Under the pieces are notes generated by a model. It had not been told where the DNA came from, did no database searches, and saw nothing but the letters and a program-made list of their open reading frames with translations. Shown here in pieces: positions 17,144-25,194 of a stretch of DNA of 64,000 nucleotides. Source of the stretch: a candidate division LCP-89 bacterium B3_LCP (GTDB lineage: Bacteria > Electryoneota > B3-LCP); the NCBI GenBank assembly GCA_005223185.1, contig NJBN01000005.1, positions 1 through 64,000 on the forward strand. The letters are read 5' to 3'. Every line of letters starts with the position of its first letter. Positions within the stretch are counted from its first letter, which is position 1. The position numbers were made by a program, and so were the translations under genes.

Positions 17144-18016
17144 TCAAGCACGGATAGTGGCTGGAAAGATGAAATCACCATCAAGTTGGAATTCATCGGT
17201 GACAAACAGTATGCTATCAGTCACTTCTATTTTCTGGGGATTTGAAACATCATGGCGGTCTGTGCAGAACATAAATTCAATTTCTTCCTTCTGAAAATGA
17301 CTCAGGAAGAAATCGATATCTTCAAGTCGAGGCGTTCTTTCAGCGATTATATCATACACTCGCAGCCGTTCGCCAGCATCTTCTGCAACCACGACGATAT
17401 CCATATCTTCGAGATAATACAACTGTTCCTGGTGAGGATAAAGCAGCATAAACAACAGTAAATTAGGGTTCTCGAAACCCAGCCTATCAGACACCGGTTC
17501 CCTTGAATGTGCTAAGCGGTTCAGGATGGCAAAGTCAGCGTCGCTCGCGACATTGAGCTTTCTGAAACGACTCATGTCACTGTGCGAAGATGATGAATAT
17601 TTGACTCTATCGAATCGTTCTGCTGGTCGCTTGAATCCTAGTTTGTCATAGAATCCGGCGGCAGAATCATCGGTGAAGAGGAAAGTTAGTTGGCAATGCT
17701 GTTTTATCCAGTCGTGCGCTCTCTCCCAGAGTTCTCTCTGAATGCCCTGCAAACGATACTCAGGCAGCGTACCTACCGTTAATAACTGCGCCCATTTCTC
17801 CCTTCTTCCGTTGATAGTGATCTCTGAGGGAAAAACACATATCGAGGCAATGCATTCGCCATCGACGAATGCGGAGAAGGGGATATATTGGTCATCCCAC
17901 AGACCTCTATCTTTCCAGCGTCCAAAGTCCAAACCGAAGATGCTATATGCATATCGTTCGAAGGAACCTTTGGCTTTAGCATCTGAGAAATAGTGGGTGC
18001 GGTATTTGATGGTCAT
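17144..18016 (-). CDS. GNAT-family N-acetyltransferase
   Basis: The 290-residue protein has a GNAT fold in its first ~150 residues: beta strands around ASICVFPSEI and WAQLLTVGTLPEYRLQGIQRELW, where RLQGIQ fits the acetyl-CoA pyrophosphate loop (R/QxxGxG/A). SAAGFYDKLGF matches the usual C-terminal GNAT motif. The extra ~140 residues after this are not assigned. The acyl acceptor is unknown. AGGG seven bases before the ATG supports the start. It sits alone downstream of a small zinc-ribbon gene. Confidence 0.8.
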   Translation of the reverse strand: MTIKYRTHYFSDAKAKGSFERYAYSIFGLDFGRWKDRGLWDDQYIPFSAFVDGECIASICVFPSEITINGRREKWAQLLTVGTLPEYRLQGIQRELWERAHDWIKQHCQLTFLFTDDSAAGFYDKLGFKRPAERFDRVKYSSSSHSDMSRFRKLNVASDADFAILNRLAHSREPVSDRLGFENPNLLLFMLLYPHQEQLYYLEDMDIVVVAEDAGERLRVYDIIAERTPRLEDIDFFLSHFQKEEIEFMFCTDRHDVSNPQKIEVTDSILFVTDEFQLDGDFIFPATIRA

Positions 18017-18094
18017 TTTTTACCCTACTATCAGAATCACATTCCGCTGGTGTATAACAAGGTCAGGTAATACGAGGACAAACAGCACTATAGC

Positions 18095-18541
18095 CTACAT
18101 TAACATGCTCTTCAAGACCTTTATCTCACCTTCGGTGCGTTCTTCCATTTGTTCATAATCTATAATTTTTGCTAGTTTGTGGAATTGCGAATAGCAAAAT
18201 CCAAGAGCTTTAATACGATCCTCTTCTTTCTGGTGATCGATTTGCGCTAAGAGTTCGACAGCAGTGTCTATTATAGACTGAACCTCTGTTTTAAATTCGT
18301 CCAAAGTAGGTATAACATCATCACCTTCTTTCCTTGCAGACTCGAGAGATCTAAATGACGACATAAATTTAAAATTGGATTTTTCCATTTCTGATCTATC
18401 CACATAATAACATTTCTTGCATTTATCCATCGCATCAAACCCACCATTTAATATTCGAAGGCCTTGACCTATCTTATCAAGAAATCCCTCTCCCCAGGGC
18501 TCGAATGTCTCCCCACACCTTTCACAGTTTTTTTCGGGCAT
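18095..18541 (-). CDS. Zinc-ribbon hypothetical protein
   Basis: The ATG at 18541 is preferred over a GTG three codons upstream because AAGG then lies at normal distance. The 148-residue product has one CxxC near the N-terminus (CERCGETF) and a second ~30 residues later (CKKCYYV), a four-cysteine zinc ribbon. The rest is acidic, helical and soluble. No enzyme motif or known family is visible. A nucleic-acid or protein-binding role is only a guess. Confidence 0.6.
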   Translation of the reverse strand: MPEKNCERCGETFEPWGEGFLDKIGQGLRILNGGFDAMDKCKKCYYVDRSEMEKSNFKFMSSFRSLESARKEGDDVIPTLDEFKTEVQSIIDTAVELLAQIDHQKEEDRIKALGFCYSQFHKLAKIIDYEQMEERTEGEIKVLKSMLM

Positions 18542-18567
18542 TGTTGACACCTTTTTTTAATCAAAGC

Positions 18568-18710
18568 TTATTTTGACAACGGATCATAATCTTCACTATA
18601 CCTTGATTTATAGGCTAAAATTAACGTTTCATATTCTTGTTCTAACTTATCTAGCGCACTTCTTTCTTCTTCATCCCATTCGGAGTAGGACTTGGCAGAA
18701 CGAGAATAAA
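18568..18710 (-). pseudogene. Start-less short frame between the zinc-ribbon and preTA genes
   Basis: This minus-strand frame reads as normal protein for about 47 residues (SAKSYSEWDEEERSALDKL onward) and ends at a TAA at 18568-18570, but has no ATG/GTG/TTG in frame before it meets the preTA stop. It has the amphipathic, charged character of a real helix. It may be the tail of a gene whose start was lost, or chance. Confidence 0.3.
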
Positions 18711-21302
18711 CTATTTTCCCCCCACAAACCTGATCGCATCCCCATGCATACCGCCAACGTTAATTCCATCTATCTCCTTCATTGAGATGCAATCCCACAC
18801 CGGGCAGACATGTTTACACAGGAGGCAACCTACGCAGCGCTCCTCATCCACGCTGGCTGTGCGTGTATCAGAGTCGATTCTTATTGCCTGATTAGCGCCA
18901 TCGTGGCAGGCGATGTAACAGAGTCCACAGCCGATACACGTTTCAACATCCACAGATGATATTACGTGCTTGGTCTGATGATGTTCGGATGGATCGACCA
19001 GATACTGCAAACCCCTACCAATCAATTCAGTAACGGATTCGAGCTTTTTCGATTCCAGATAGTCTTCCAGCCCTTCAATCAGTGATTCAACGATGCGGTA
19101 ACCGTAGTGCATAACTCCGGTGGTGACCTGAAGATTGGCAGCTCCCATCAACAGGAACATGGCGGCATCCTGCCAGGTTTCTATACCACCGATTCCTGAA
19201 ACCGGCAGGGATAATTCATCACTCTGCGCCAATTCAGCCACGAAGCGCAGGGCAATCGGCTTGACCGCAGGACCGGAATAACCGCTGATGGAACCGCGTC
19301 CCTGAATCGTAGGCATGGGAGCGAAAGTGTCCAGGTTCACTTCGGTTATGGCACGCAAGGTGTTTATAGCTGAGATCGCGTCCGCGCCGCCCTGCTTCGC
19401 CGCTATGGATGGTGGCAGCATATCGGTGATATTGGGCGTCATCTTGGCGATGACGGGAATAGAAACGTTATCCTTAACGACCTTGGTAAAATGTTCCAGC
19501 GCTGGATAGTCCTGTCCGATGGTGTGTCCCGCACCTTCAATAGCCATCTGGGGACAAGAGAAGTTCAGTTCCAGCATATCCGCTCCGGCATCTTCCGATC
19601 CTTTAGCCAGTTCGATCCAGCCCTCGTCGGAATAGCCCATTATACTGCTGATTATGATCCTGTCGGGATAGCGCTTTTTCAACCAGTCGATATCTTTAAG
19701 GTTCTGGGCTAAAGGGCGTTCGCTAACCATCTCTATGTTCTGCAGACCGATGAAACGGCGGTCACCGTGGTGCAGCGCATTGAGGCGGGGCGTAGGATCA
19801 ACGATCTTGTATTCCCGTTCGATATTTAGCGTCTTATAGACCACACCTCCCCAACCCGCATCAAAAGCCCGGGAGACCATTTCGGCGGTATTCGCCACCG
19901 GTGATGCGGATAGGCAGAACGGATTTATGAACTTGGAACCACAGAACTCGATCTCCAAACTGGGGCGTTTGGGCAAAGGCACTGTAACCGTAGTACTCAA
20001 TGGGAAGGCTTCGGCTATGGCTTCAGCAGCCTTCTTCCCATCCATTACCGCTGTAACCACAGTCTTGCCGCTGGCGACCATGTCCCCTCCGGCGAAGATG
20101 CGGGGATCGGAAGTCTGCATATTTTGAACACTTGTAACCAGTCGTCCATCTTTACTGTTCAGACTGGTTAGCGTAGCTTGCAATTCAGGTGAAAAACCAG
20201 CGCCGATGGCTTTTATTAACATATCAGTTGGCAGGGAAAATTCTGTGCCGGAAACGTCTTGGGCATTCTCTGGTACGAACCACCCGGGCTTTTTCCAGCG
20301 AATTTCACAACCTTTGACCCCCTTGATCCTGCCATTTTCTCCTTGGATTCCCATCAACCGGCAACTTGATTTAAAGCGGACTCCTTCCCTAAATGCCAAC
20401 TCCTTCTCATCCATATCCGCAGGCAGTTCATCCATTGCTTCAAGTGATACCGCATAAACCCTGTCTGCAGCGAGCATTTTAGCAGTCACTGCGCAGTCCA
20501 TCGCAACGGAACCACCGCCAACAACGACAATGCGCTTGCCCTGCACCTTCTCTCTTAAATCATCCCTGGTTTCCTCTCCCTTGCTGAGACGCAGGAACTC
20601 TTCCCAGTTCATAATACCACTCAAATCTTCACCGAGAAGTCCCAGATCGTACGGCTGATCGTAACCGGTCGCCAGGAAGATGGCGTCAAAATCCCTGTTA
20701 AAGAACTCGTTCAACTCCGTTTTACTGGAGACTGGTTTAGCGCATTCGAATTTCACACCTAAGTTGCGGATGAGATCTATTTCGTGATTCAGTATATCAG
20801 GGTCAAGGCGATGATCAGGAATTCCGTAGCGCAGTAATCCACCAGGCTCGCTGCGCTTTTCGAGGACGGTGACGGCATAACCTTTCATAGCCAGATTGGT
20901 GGCGGCAGAGAGACCAGCCGGTCCGGAACCGATCACGGCGATTTTGCGGTTTCCGGGCTTCGGTGCGTGCAGAACGTGCATTCCCTCTCTGCGCTCATAG
21001 TCAGCCAAAAAGGCTTGAATTGCAGAGATTCTAATCGGTTCATCTATACCGGAACGAGAACACCCCTCTTCGCAGAGACGGCAGGTGGGGCAAACCTGCG
21101 CACAGGTAGCAGCTAAGACGTTGTTGCGCCTCATGGTTCGCACAGCGCCTTTGATGTTTCCCATCCTCAGTTTGAAGATGAAAGTAGCAGGATCTGTATC
21201 TGCACCGCAGCCACTGTTGCAGGGAGCATCGTGGCAGAGCAGGCAGCGTCCTGCTTCCTGTATGGCGCCTTGAAGGGTTAGGATTATTTTGTTGTTGGGC
21301 AT
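18711..21302 (-). CDS. Single-chain NAD(P)H dihydropyrimidine dehydrogenase (PreT-PreA fusion)
   Basis: The 863-residue flavoprotein joins what E. coli makes as two subunits. The N-terminal ~440 residues are PreT/GltD-like: an Fe-S helical domain (CLLCHDAPC, CAQVCPTCRLCEEGC), an FAD site (VIGSGPAGLSAA) and an NAD(P)H site (VVVGGGSVAMDCA). The C-terminal part is PreA-like: a dihydroorotate-dehydrogenase barrel with FMN site (LNFSCPQ, AKMTPN, GIGGIETW), ending in two ferredoxin clusters (CIGCGLCYIAC, CVGCLLCKHVCPV). The enzyme reduces uracil and thymine. The position of the mammalian active-site Cys (before GQD) is Ile here. No pyrimidine-pathway partners are nearby. Confidence 0.9.
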   Translation of the reverse strand: MPNNKIILTLQGAIQEAGRCLLCHDAPCNSGCGADTDPATFIFKLRMGNIKGAVRTMRRNNVLAATCAQVCPTCRLCEEGCSRSGIDEPIRISAIQAFLADYERREGMHVLHAPKPGNRKIAVIGSGPAGLSAATNLAMKGYAVTVLEKRSEPGGLLRYGIPDHRLDPDILNHEIDLIRNLGVKFECAKPVSSKTELNEFFNRDFDAIFLATGYDQPYDLGLLGEDLSGIMNWEEFLRLSKGEETRDDLREKVQGKRIVVVGGGSVAMDCAVTAKMLAADRVYAVSLEAMDELPADMDEKELAFREGVRFKSSCRLMGIQGENGRIKGVKGCEIRWKKPGWFVPENAQDVSGTEFSLPTDMLIKAIGAGFSPELQATLTSLNSKDGRLVTSVQNMQTSDPRIFAGGDMVASGKTVVTAVMDGKKAAEAIAEAFPLSTTVTVPLPKRPSLEIEFCGSKFINPFCLSASPVANTAEMVSRAFDAGWGGVVYKTLNIEREYKIVDPTPRLNALHHGDRRFIGLQNIEMVSERPLAQNLKDIDWLKKRYPDRIIISSIMGYSDEGWIELAKGSEDAGADMLELNFSCPQMAIEGAGHTIGQDYPALEHFTKVVKDNVSIPVIAKMTPNITDMLPPSIAAKQGGADAISAINTLRAITEVNLDTFAPMPTIQGRGSISGYSGPAVKPIALRFVAELAQSDELSLPVSGIGGIETWQDAAMFLLMGAANLQVTTGVMHYGYRIVESLIEGLEDYLESKKLESVTELIGRGLQYLVDPSEHHQTKHVISSVDVETCIGCGLCYIACHDGANQAIRIDSDTRTASVDEERCVGCLLCKHVCPVWDCISMKEIDGINVGGMHGDAIRFVGGK

Positions 21303-21402
21303 GGTTGGTCCTCAGAAAGTATGAATTACGAAGGATGAATTGGATGTTGAGTTAGAATGCTTTTTCTGAACCACTGATTGCCACTGATTTCGCTGATTAT
21401 TT

Positions 21403-21440
21403 GGTGGACTGCGCCCCGCTTAAGCGGGACTTAGTCCACC
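21403..21440. repeat. GGTGGACT nested palindrome, copy 1
   Basis: Outer arms GGTGGACT (21403-21410) and AGTCCACC (21433-21440) enclose the perfect palindrome CCCGCTTAAGCGGG (21415-21428). The same outer arms, with the same CTACA flank on the right and a different interior, recur at 22663-22722. Confidence 0.7.
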
Positions 21441-21457
21441 CTACACTTGATTTTTTA

Positions 21458-21582
21458 ATCCCCGTAGGGGATAAACTATAGTAGCCGCAGGTGAAACCTG
21501 CGGAACTAAGCATTTATAATAGTCGTTGCGATCCTGAAAGGATCGAATACCTTGCCGCACTTTGTTCGACCCTTTCAGGGTC
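21458..21582. repeat. Four short hairpins in a row
   Basis: ATCCCC (21458-21463) pairs with GGGGAT (21467-21472); CCGCAGGT (21485-21492) with ACCTGCGG (21496-21503), loop gaa; CGATCCT (21529-21535) with AGGATCG (21539-21545), loop gaa; GACCCT (21568-21573) with AGGGTC (21577-21582), loop ttc. Three-base gaa/ttc loops recur in these elements. Confidence 0.65.
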
Positions 21583-21610
21583 AATTGTGTGCTTGATATA
21601 TGTTTCTTAC

Positions 21611-21642
21611 CGTCAGGTCTCCACTTCGTTAAGGACCTGACG
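21611..21642. repeat. GTCAGGTC hairpin, copy 2 (inverted)
   Basis: CGTCAGGTC (21611-21619) pairs with GACCTGACG (21634-21642). Read on the other strand it matches the 16660 element on both arms including the GGTCCT/GGAGACC flanks of the loop. It lies 11 bases past the stop of the SnoaL-like gene. Confidence 0.7.
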
Positions 21643-21653
21643 CAACGGTAAAA

Positions 21654-22184
21654 TTATTCGTTATCTTCCCCAGGTGGCGGGAAAAAACCGAGTTGGGTCA
21701 AAAAGGCTACATTATCCCAACTTACCCAGGTTTCAGCTATCTTACCATCTTCCAATCTGTGAATAATGATGTTCACTAGGGTGAATTCCTTCCCACTGGC
21801 AGGAAAAGGTCCCATCTGTCCCACTTGTGTGCCGGTGGTTGTGGCAATGTATGCTACTTTATCTCCCTCTGCAATCATGAGGTCAATAGAATCATGAGCA
21901 TCAGGAACAGCTTTCATAAAGTCCTTGACAAATGCTTTAAACTGTTCAGTGCCGTGCAGCTCTTGAAGCTCAGGGGGCATGGCCTGACAGTGTCGGATAT
22001 AGTTAGATGCAAGTACCTCATCAAATACGGCCGCATTTCCTTTTGCTACTTCTTCATGCACATGGCGTACAATAGCCTTATTCCGTTCTTCTATTGCTTT
22101 TTCCTTATCTTCACATCCAGATATTAACATGAAAATGATCGCGATGAGTGAAAAGCTGAAAAACATTCTTTCAATTTTTCCCAT
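21654..22184 (-). CDS. SnoaL-like (ester cyclase fold) lipoprotein
   Basis: The 176-residue protein starts with a lipoprotein signal (hydrophobic ~10-21, LISGCED with lipobox Cys). The mature part has the SnoaL/NTF2-like layout: an N-terminal helix with a YIRHCQ segment, FKAFVKDFMKAVPDAHDSID, GDKVAYIATTTGTQ, and a C-terminal GKIAETWVSWDN strand. These folds often act on small hydrophobic substrates, but many members have no known reaction. A strong AGGAGG lies nine bases before the ATG. The gene stands alone between palindrome-rich gaps. Confidence 0.8.
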   Translation of the reverse strand: MGKIERMFFSFSLIAIIFMLISGCEDKEKAIEERNKAIVRHVHEEVAKGNAAVFDEVLASNYIRHCQAMPPELQELHGTEQFKAFVKDFMKAVPDAHDSIDLMIAEGDKVAYIATTTGTQVGQMGPFPASGKEFTLVNIIIHRLEDGKIAETWVSWDNVAFLTQLGFFPPPGEDNE

Positions 22185-22238
22185 GAAATGCCTCCTCTTC
22201 TTTTATAATGGTTAGCACAACCAATGACTGATGCTTTA

Positions 22239-22340
22239 CCACTGTTTCACACTGATCCGTCAGCAGACGGACAAGTTCATGGATGACACAGATTATTTTA
22301 TCTGCGAAATCCGCGAAATCTGCATGAATCTGTGGTTCAG
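22239..22340. repeat. CTGAAC family element, copy 3 (degenerate left end)
   Basis: The right end is AATCTGTGGTTCAG (22327-22340), and the centre contains GGATGACACAGAT and CGAAATCC, both shared with the copy at 22408-22490. The left end is only loosely complementary. Confidence 0.5.
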
Positions 22341-22352
22341 GTTTTTTACTGG

Positions 22353-22384
22353 ATTCCGGGTAGGGCTGAAAGCCCTCCCGGAAT
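22353..22384. repeat. Near-perfect hairpin ATTCCGGG/CCCGGAAT
   Basis: Arms ATTCCGGG-t-AGGGCT (22353-22367) and AGCCCTCCCGGAAT (22371-22384) pair with a single bulged T around a gaa loop. Confidence 0.65.
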
Positions 22385-22407
22385 GACAATTAGTCACCCT
22401 TCTTTGT

Positions 22408-22490
22408 CTGAATCGCTGATTGCCACTGATTATTGGATGACACAGATAGTATCAACGAAATCCCATAATCTGTGAGAATCTGTGATTCAG
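22408..22490. repeat. CTGAAC family element, best copy
   Basis: Left terminus CTGAATCGCTGATT (22408-22421) and right terminus AATCTGTGATTCAG (22477-22490) are inverted with 12 of 14 matches, enclosing 55 bases. The sequence is non-coding. Confidence 0.55.
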
Positions 22491-22519
22491 ATGATTTTTT
22501 TAGATAGCAGACCTGCTTG

Positions 22520-22559
22520 GCGGGGGCACCTTGGGCATGGCTTCACCACAAGCCCCCGC
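22520..22559. repeat. Long-loop hairpin GCGGGGGC/GCCCCCGC
   Basis: Perfect eight-base arms at 22520-22527 and 22552-22559 around a 24-base loop. Confidence 0.55.
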
Positions 22560-22662
22560 ACTAACTACTGTTGGACGTTTGCTGTCAAGACAGGCAGGAA
22601 TGCCTATCCTCTCCCGGTTACTACCCCTCCTTACAACCCGGATTGTCGAAACTGCGGATGGT

Positions 22663-22722
22663 GGTGGACTGCTCCATAGGAGTGGCTACGCCACGTCCGT
22701 CGGTTGATGGACTTAGTCCACC
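22663..22722. repeat. GGTGGACT nested palindrome, copy 2
   Basis: Outer arms GGTGGACT (22663-22670) and AGTCCACC (22715-22722) are identical to those at 21403-21440. The inner hairpin here is GTGGC-tac-GCCAC (22682-22694), so the insert differs while the frame is kept. Confidence 0.7.
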
Positions 22723-22763
22723 CTACAATTGATTATCAAGATAATTAGTCAAAGTTCACAAAT

Positions 22764-25040
22764 TCAGCGCCTGGCAACAAGTAGAATAAGTGGTGGAATA
22801 TTTAGAAACATTAACCCGATTGCTGAAGCCGTCAAACCAATCAAAGGCAACGCCAACACGCTGATAATCAGTCCGCCTAAGGATGCCCCAATAAGATCAA
22901 CTGAATACAGGAGACCTGCGTGGCGTTCAGGTCTTGCTGAACCCAGGAAAGCTACAGCCAAAGGGAAATGTATCCCCCCCATCGTTCCTACCAGCAGCAT
23001 ATATGAAAAGAAGATCGCCATTCCAATAACTGGAGGTAAACTGTAAAATAGACCGGAGAGAACTGCCATTAGCGCCAACCCCAACGGGAGTACCACCCAT
23101 CCTGCTTGAATCCACCTGAAGGCTCTCTCCACTATGTGATTGAGTTTTCCGGAAATCACCGCCCCTAAGGCTAATCCAGCCATGTAAATCCCCACCAACA
23201 GCGCCACAGCTTTATAGCCGCTGCCGTAGTGGATCTGATAAACTATCAACGCCAGAAATTCAAGCGAGATCCCGGATAAGCCGACGACGAGCACAGCCCA
23301 ATGGACTGTCAAATTACGGCTTCTTCTCCTGAAGATAAGAGCAATAATCAATAAGAGAACGCATAAAGCTAAAGTCAACTTCACCAGAGCGGGGAACATT
23401 TGCCTCAGTTTTTTCAGTACGCCCGACAATCCACCACTGACTTGCTGAGACCATAGTGTCTGCTGGTAGAAGAAAGAGAGGGGCGCTGAATCCCGGTTGA
23501 TTTTCACGTCAGGGTTCCGGTTCCGTTCAAGGAACGATTGTATCTGGTTTACATGGGCGGTGGACAACCGTTCTTCCAGCCGATAATAATCCCAGTAAAG
23601 CGGTTCGATAGACCTTTCCCTCAACCTTGTGGTTATCTCACTTGCGGTAGCAAGGGGACTTGATTCTTCTCCACCAGCGACGAAAAATGCTTTTTGACCG
23701 GGAATTACCAGGGTGCGGTCGAAAACGCTTTGCGTTGTCTTGTACAACGATGATATCAACCTGCCTAAATCTTCACCGATGAAATCCGAAGCTGCATCTA
23801 TGCTGAAAACCAGCACACCACTATCGTTCAAACAGCGGCGATAAGTTTTAAAAGCTTCCAAAGTATAGAACTTTGACAGGCGCGCAGTTCGCGGTCCAGG
23901 TAGATTCAGAATTATTATATCGTAGTAATCAGACGCTATATTATTTAGATAGCGCCGTCCGTCTTCACTGTATATCTTCACCTTAGAATCGTTCCAGGGT
24001 GGTTCTTTAGAGTTCTCATACAAAGCACCGTGCAAATCGAAGAGGGCGGGATTTAATTCCACCAGATCCATTCTCTGTAGGGAAGGATGACGCAGCGCTT
24101 CTTCTATTCCCTCACCCAATGCGCCCCCAATCCAGAGGACATTCGCTGGACGAGGATGTTGAGTAAGGCTCAGATGTGCACTTTCTTCAGCTGATGGCAG
24201 ATCATCCGATACAGCTAAAAGGAGCCCGTTTTCGTAAATAGTTCTCTGCCCCTGCCAGTCTCTCACTTCCAGAAGACCGTAGGGTGTCTCCAACAATTCT
24301 TCCAAACTGCTTACTGGACGTAGCGCAGAAATGTGTTTAAAATCAAATTGATTGAACATTGGAACCAAAACTATTTCGGCGCATAGTCCCAGTGCAGTTA
24401 TAAGCCACCAGGGGATTTGAGTAAACAACAGTATGGCGGCAACGCAGAAACCGGCTATCCCGATAACGACAGACTGAGTCAGCCCGCTCACATGAGGGAA
24501 GAAGACCAAAGCCAACAATATACCTATCAAGAGAGACCCCACCGCTTCCAGCAGGTAAACCTTTCTGACAGGATCAGGTCTCAACTTCGCCATTATACGG
24601 CAGCCCAGTGGAAACAGCATTCCACCAACCAAACCCAACGGCAACAGAGATACCGCCAAAGCTATAATTATACTACCGATGGGAATAACGCCGGGGATCC
24701 AATCATTCGAACGGGTGATCCATTGCAAAGTGATTAAAGTTGAAGGACATAAGATCGATAAGATTGCCAGAAAGACGGCAAATGCGGTGATTGGAGTCCG
24801 CAGTTTTTTCACAAACAACGCACCTATGCCACTGCCCAGAGCAACGCAGATCAACCAGATGGCTATGGTCAGAGCAAAAACGATCTCATCACCACCGGCA
24901 AATGCCATAGCGCGGCGTATGATTAGAATCTGCGTGCCCGTCAACAGTACACCTGCGGCGATAATTGCCAACTGCAGGCGAACAGGTTTTTTACTGGTTA
25001 TTGCAGAATTCACGCTAACTGTATTGGTTCTATTTCTCAT
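22764..25040 (-). CDS. Integral membrane spermidine-synthase-like protein
   Basis: The 758-residue protein has a membrane-enzyme-membrane layout: ~7 hydrophobic helices in the first ~220 residues, a soluble spermidine-synthase-fold domain (~240-480), and ~7 more helices. The soluble part shows the Rossmann aminopropyltransferase pattern: VLWIGGALGEGIEEAL (nucleotide loop), MDLVELNPAL (acidic strand end), VKIYSEDGRRYL and YDIIILNLP. In true spermidine synthases the last motif is D-x-x-D with catalytic Asp; here it reads LNLPGP, so ordinary spermidine synthesis is doubtful. Such fusions are known from many bacteria without an assigned reaction. It has its own start (ATG, 25040) and no close partner gene. 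Confidence 0.8.
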   Translation of the reverse strand: MRNRTNTVSVNSAITSKKPVRLQLAIIAAGVLLTGTQILIIRRAMAFAGGDEIVFALTIAIWLICVALGSGIGALFVKKLRTPITAFAVFLAILSILCPSTLITLQWITRSNDWIPGVIPIGSIIIALAVSLLPLGLVGGMLFPLGCRIMAKLRPDPVRKVYLLEAVGSLLIGILLALVFFPHVSGLTQSVVIGIAGFCVAAILLFTQIPWWLITALGLCAEIVLVPMFNQFDFKHISALRPVSSLEELLETPYGLLEVRDWQGQRTIYENGLLLAVSDDLPSAEESAHLSLTQHPRPANVLWIGGALGEGIEEALRHPSLQRMDLVELNPALFDLHGALYENSKEPPWNDSKVKIYSEDGRRYLNNIASDYYDIIILNLPGPRTARLSKFYTLEAFKTYRRCLNDSGVLVFSIDAASDFIGEDLGRLISSLYKTTQSVFDRTLVIPGQKAFFVAGGEESSPLATASEITTRLRERSIEPLYWDYYRLEERLSTAHVNQIQSFLERNRNPDVKINRDSAPLSFFYQQTLWSQQVSGGLSGVLKKLRQMFPALVKLTLALCVLLLIIALIFRRRSRNLTVHWAVLVVGLSGISLEFLALIVYQIHYGSGYKAVALLVGIYMAGLALGAVISGKLNHIVERAFRWIQAGWVVLPLGLALMAVLSGLFYSLPPVIGMAIFFSYMLLVGTMGGIHFPLAVAFLGSARPERHAGLLYSVDLIGASLGGLIISVLALPLIGLTASAIGLMFLNIPPLILLVARR

Positions 25041-25150
25041 GTTTTACAAAGATACTAATCCACCCTAAAAAAGCAAGTAAAACAATGGGGGAGTTGTATT
25101 GGAGGGTATGTTTGGAAGGATAAAGATGAGCTGTCTCAAAATCATGAAAT

Positions 25151-25185
25151 GTTGGGTTATCCCGCCTTCGACGTCTCAACCCAAC
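25151..25185. repeat. Hairpin GTTGGGTT/AACCCAAC
   Basis: Perfect eight-base arms at 25151-25158 and 25178-25185 around a 19-base loop, lying just past the stop of the HD-GYP gene. There is no clear T-run after it on the minus strand, so terminator function is uncertain. Confidence 0.5.
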
Positions 25186-25194
25186 TTACAATTC

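Larger units (their letters stand above)
21303..21653. other. Gene-free gap packed with palindromes
   Basis: The gap between the preTA fusion and the SnoaL-like gene contains no supported gene. It holds a half copy of the CTGAAC element (21366 to ~21400) plus at least six hairpins listed separately. No promoter or terminator stands out. Confidence 0.6.
22185..22763. other. Gene-free gap with dispersed palindromic elements
   Basis: No supported gene is present. The gap contains two copies of the CTGAAC element, a GGTGGACT element and two strong hairpins, listed separately. Short open frames here run through the palindromes and are not credible. Confidence 0.6.

Noticed and set aside
18711-21302. 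Loss of the active-site Cys as evidence that the enzyme is dead
   Set aside because: My recollection is that bacterial PreA also lacks Cys at that position, so it is noted but not taken as inactivation.
22482-22679. 65-codon frame in the gap before the spermidine-synthase-like gene
   Set aside because: It overlaps repeat elements and has no ribosome site or family resemblance.
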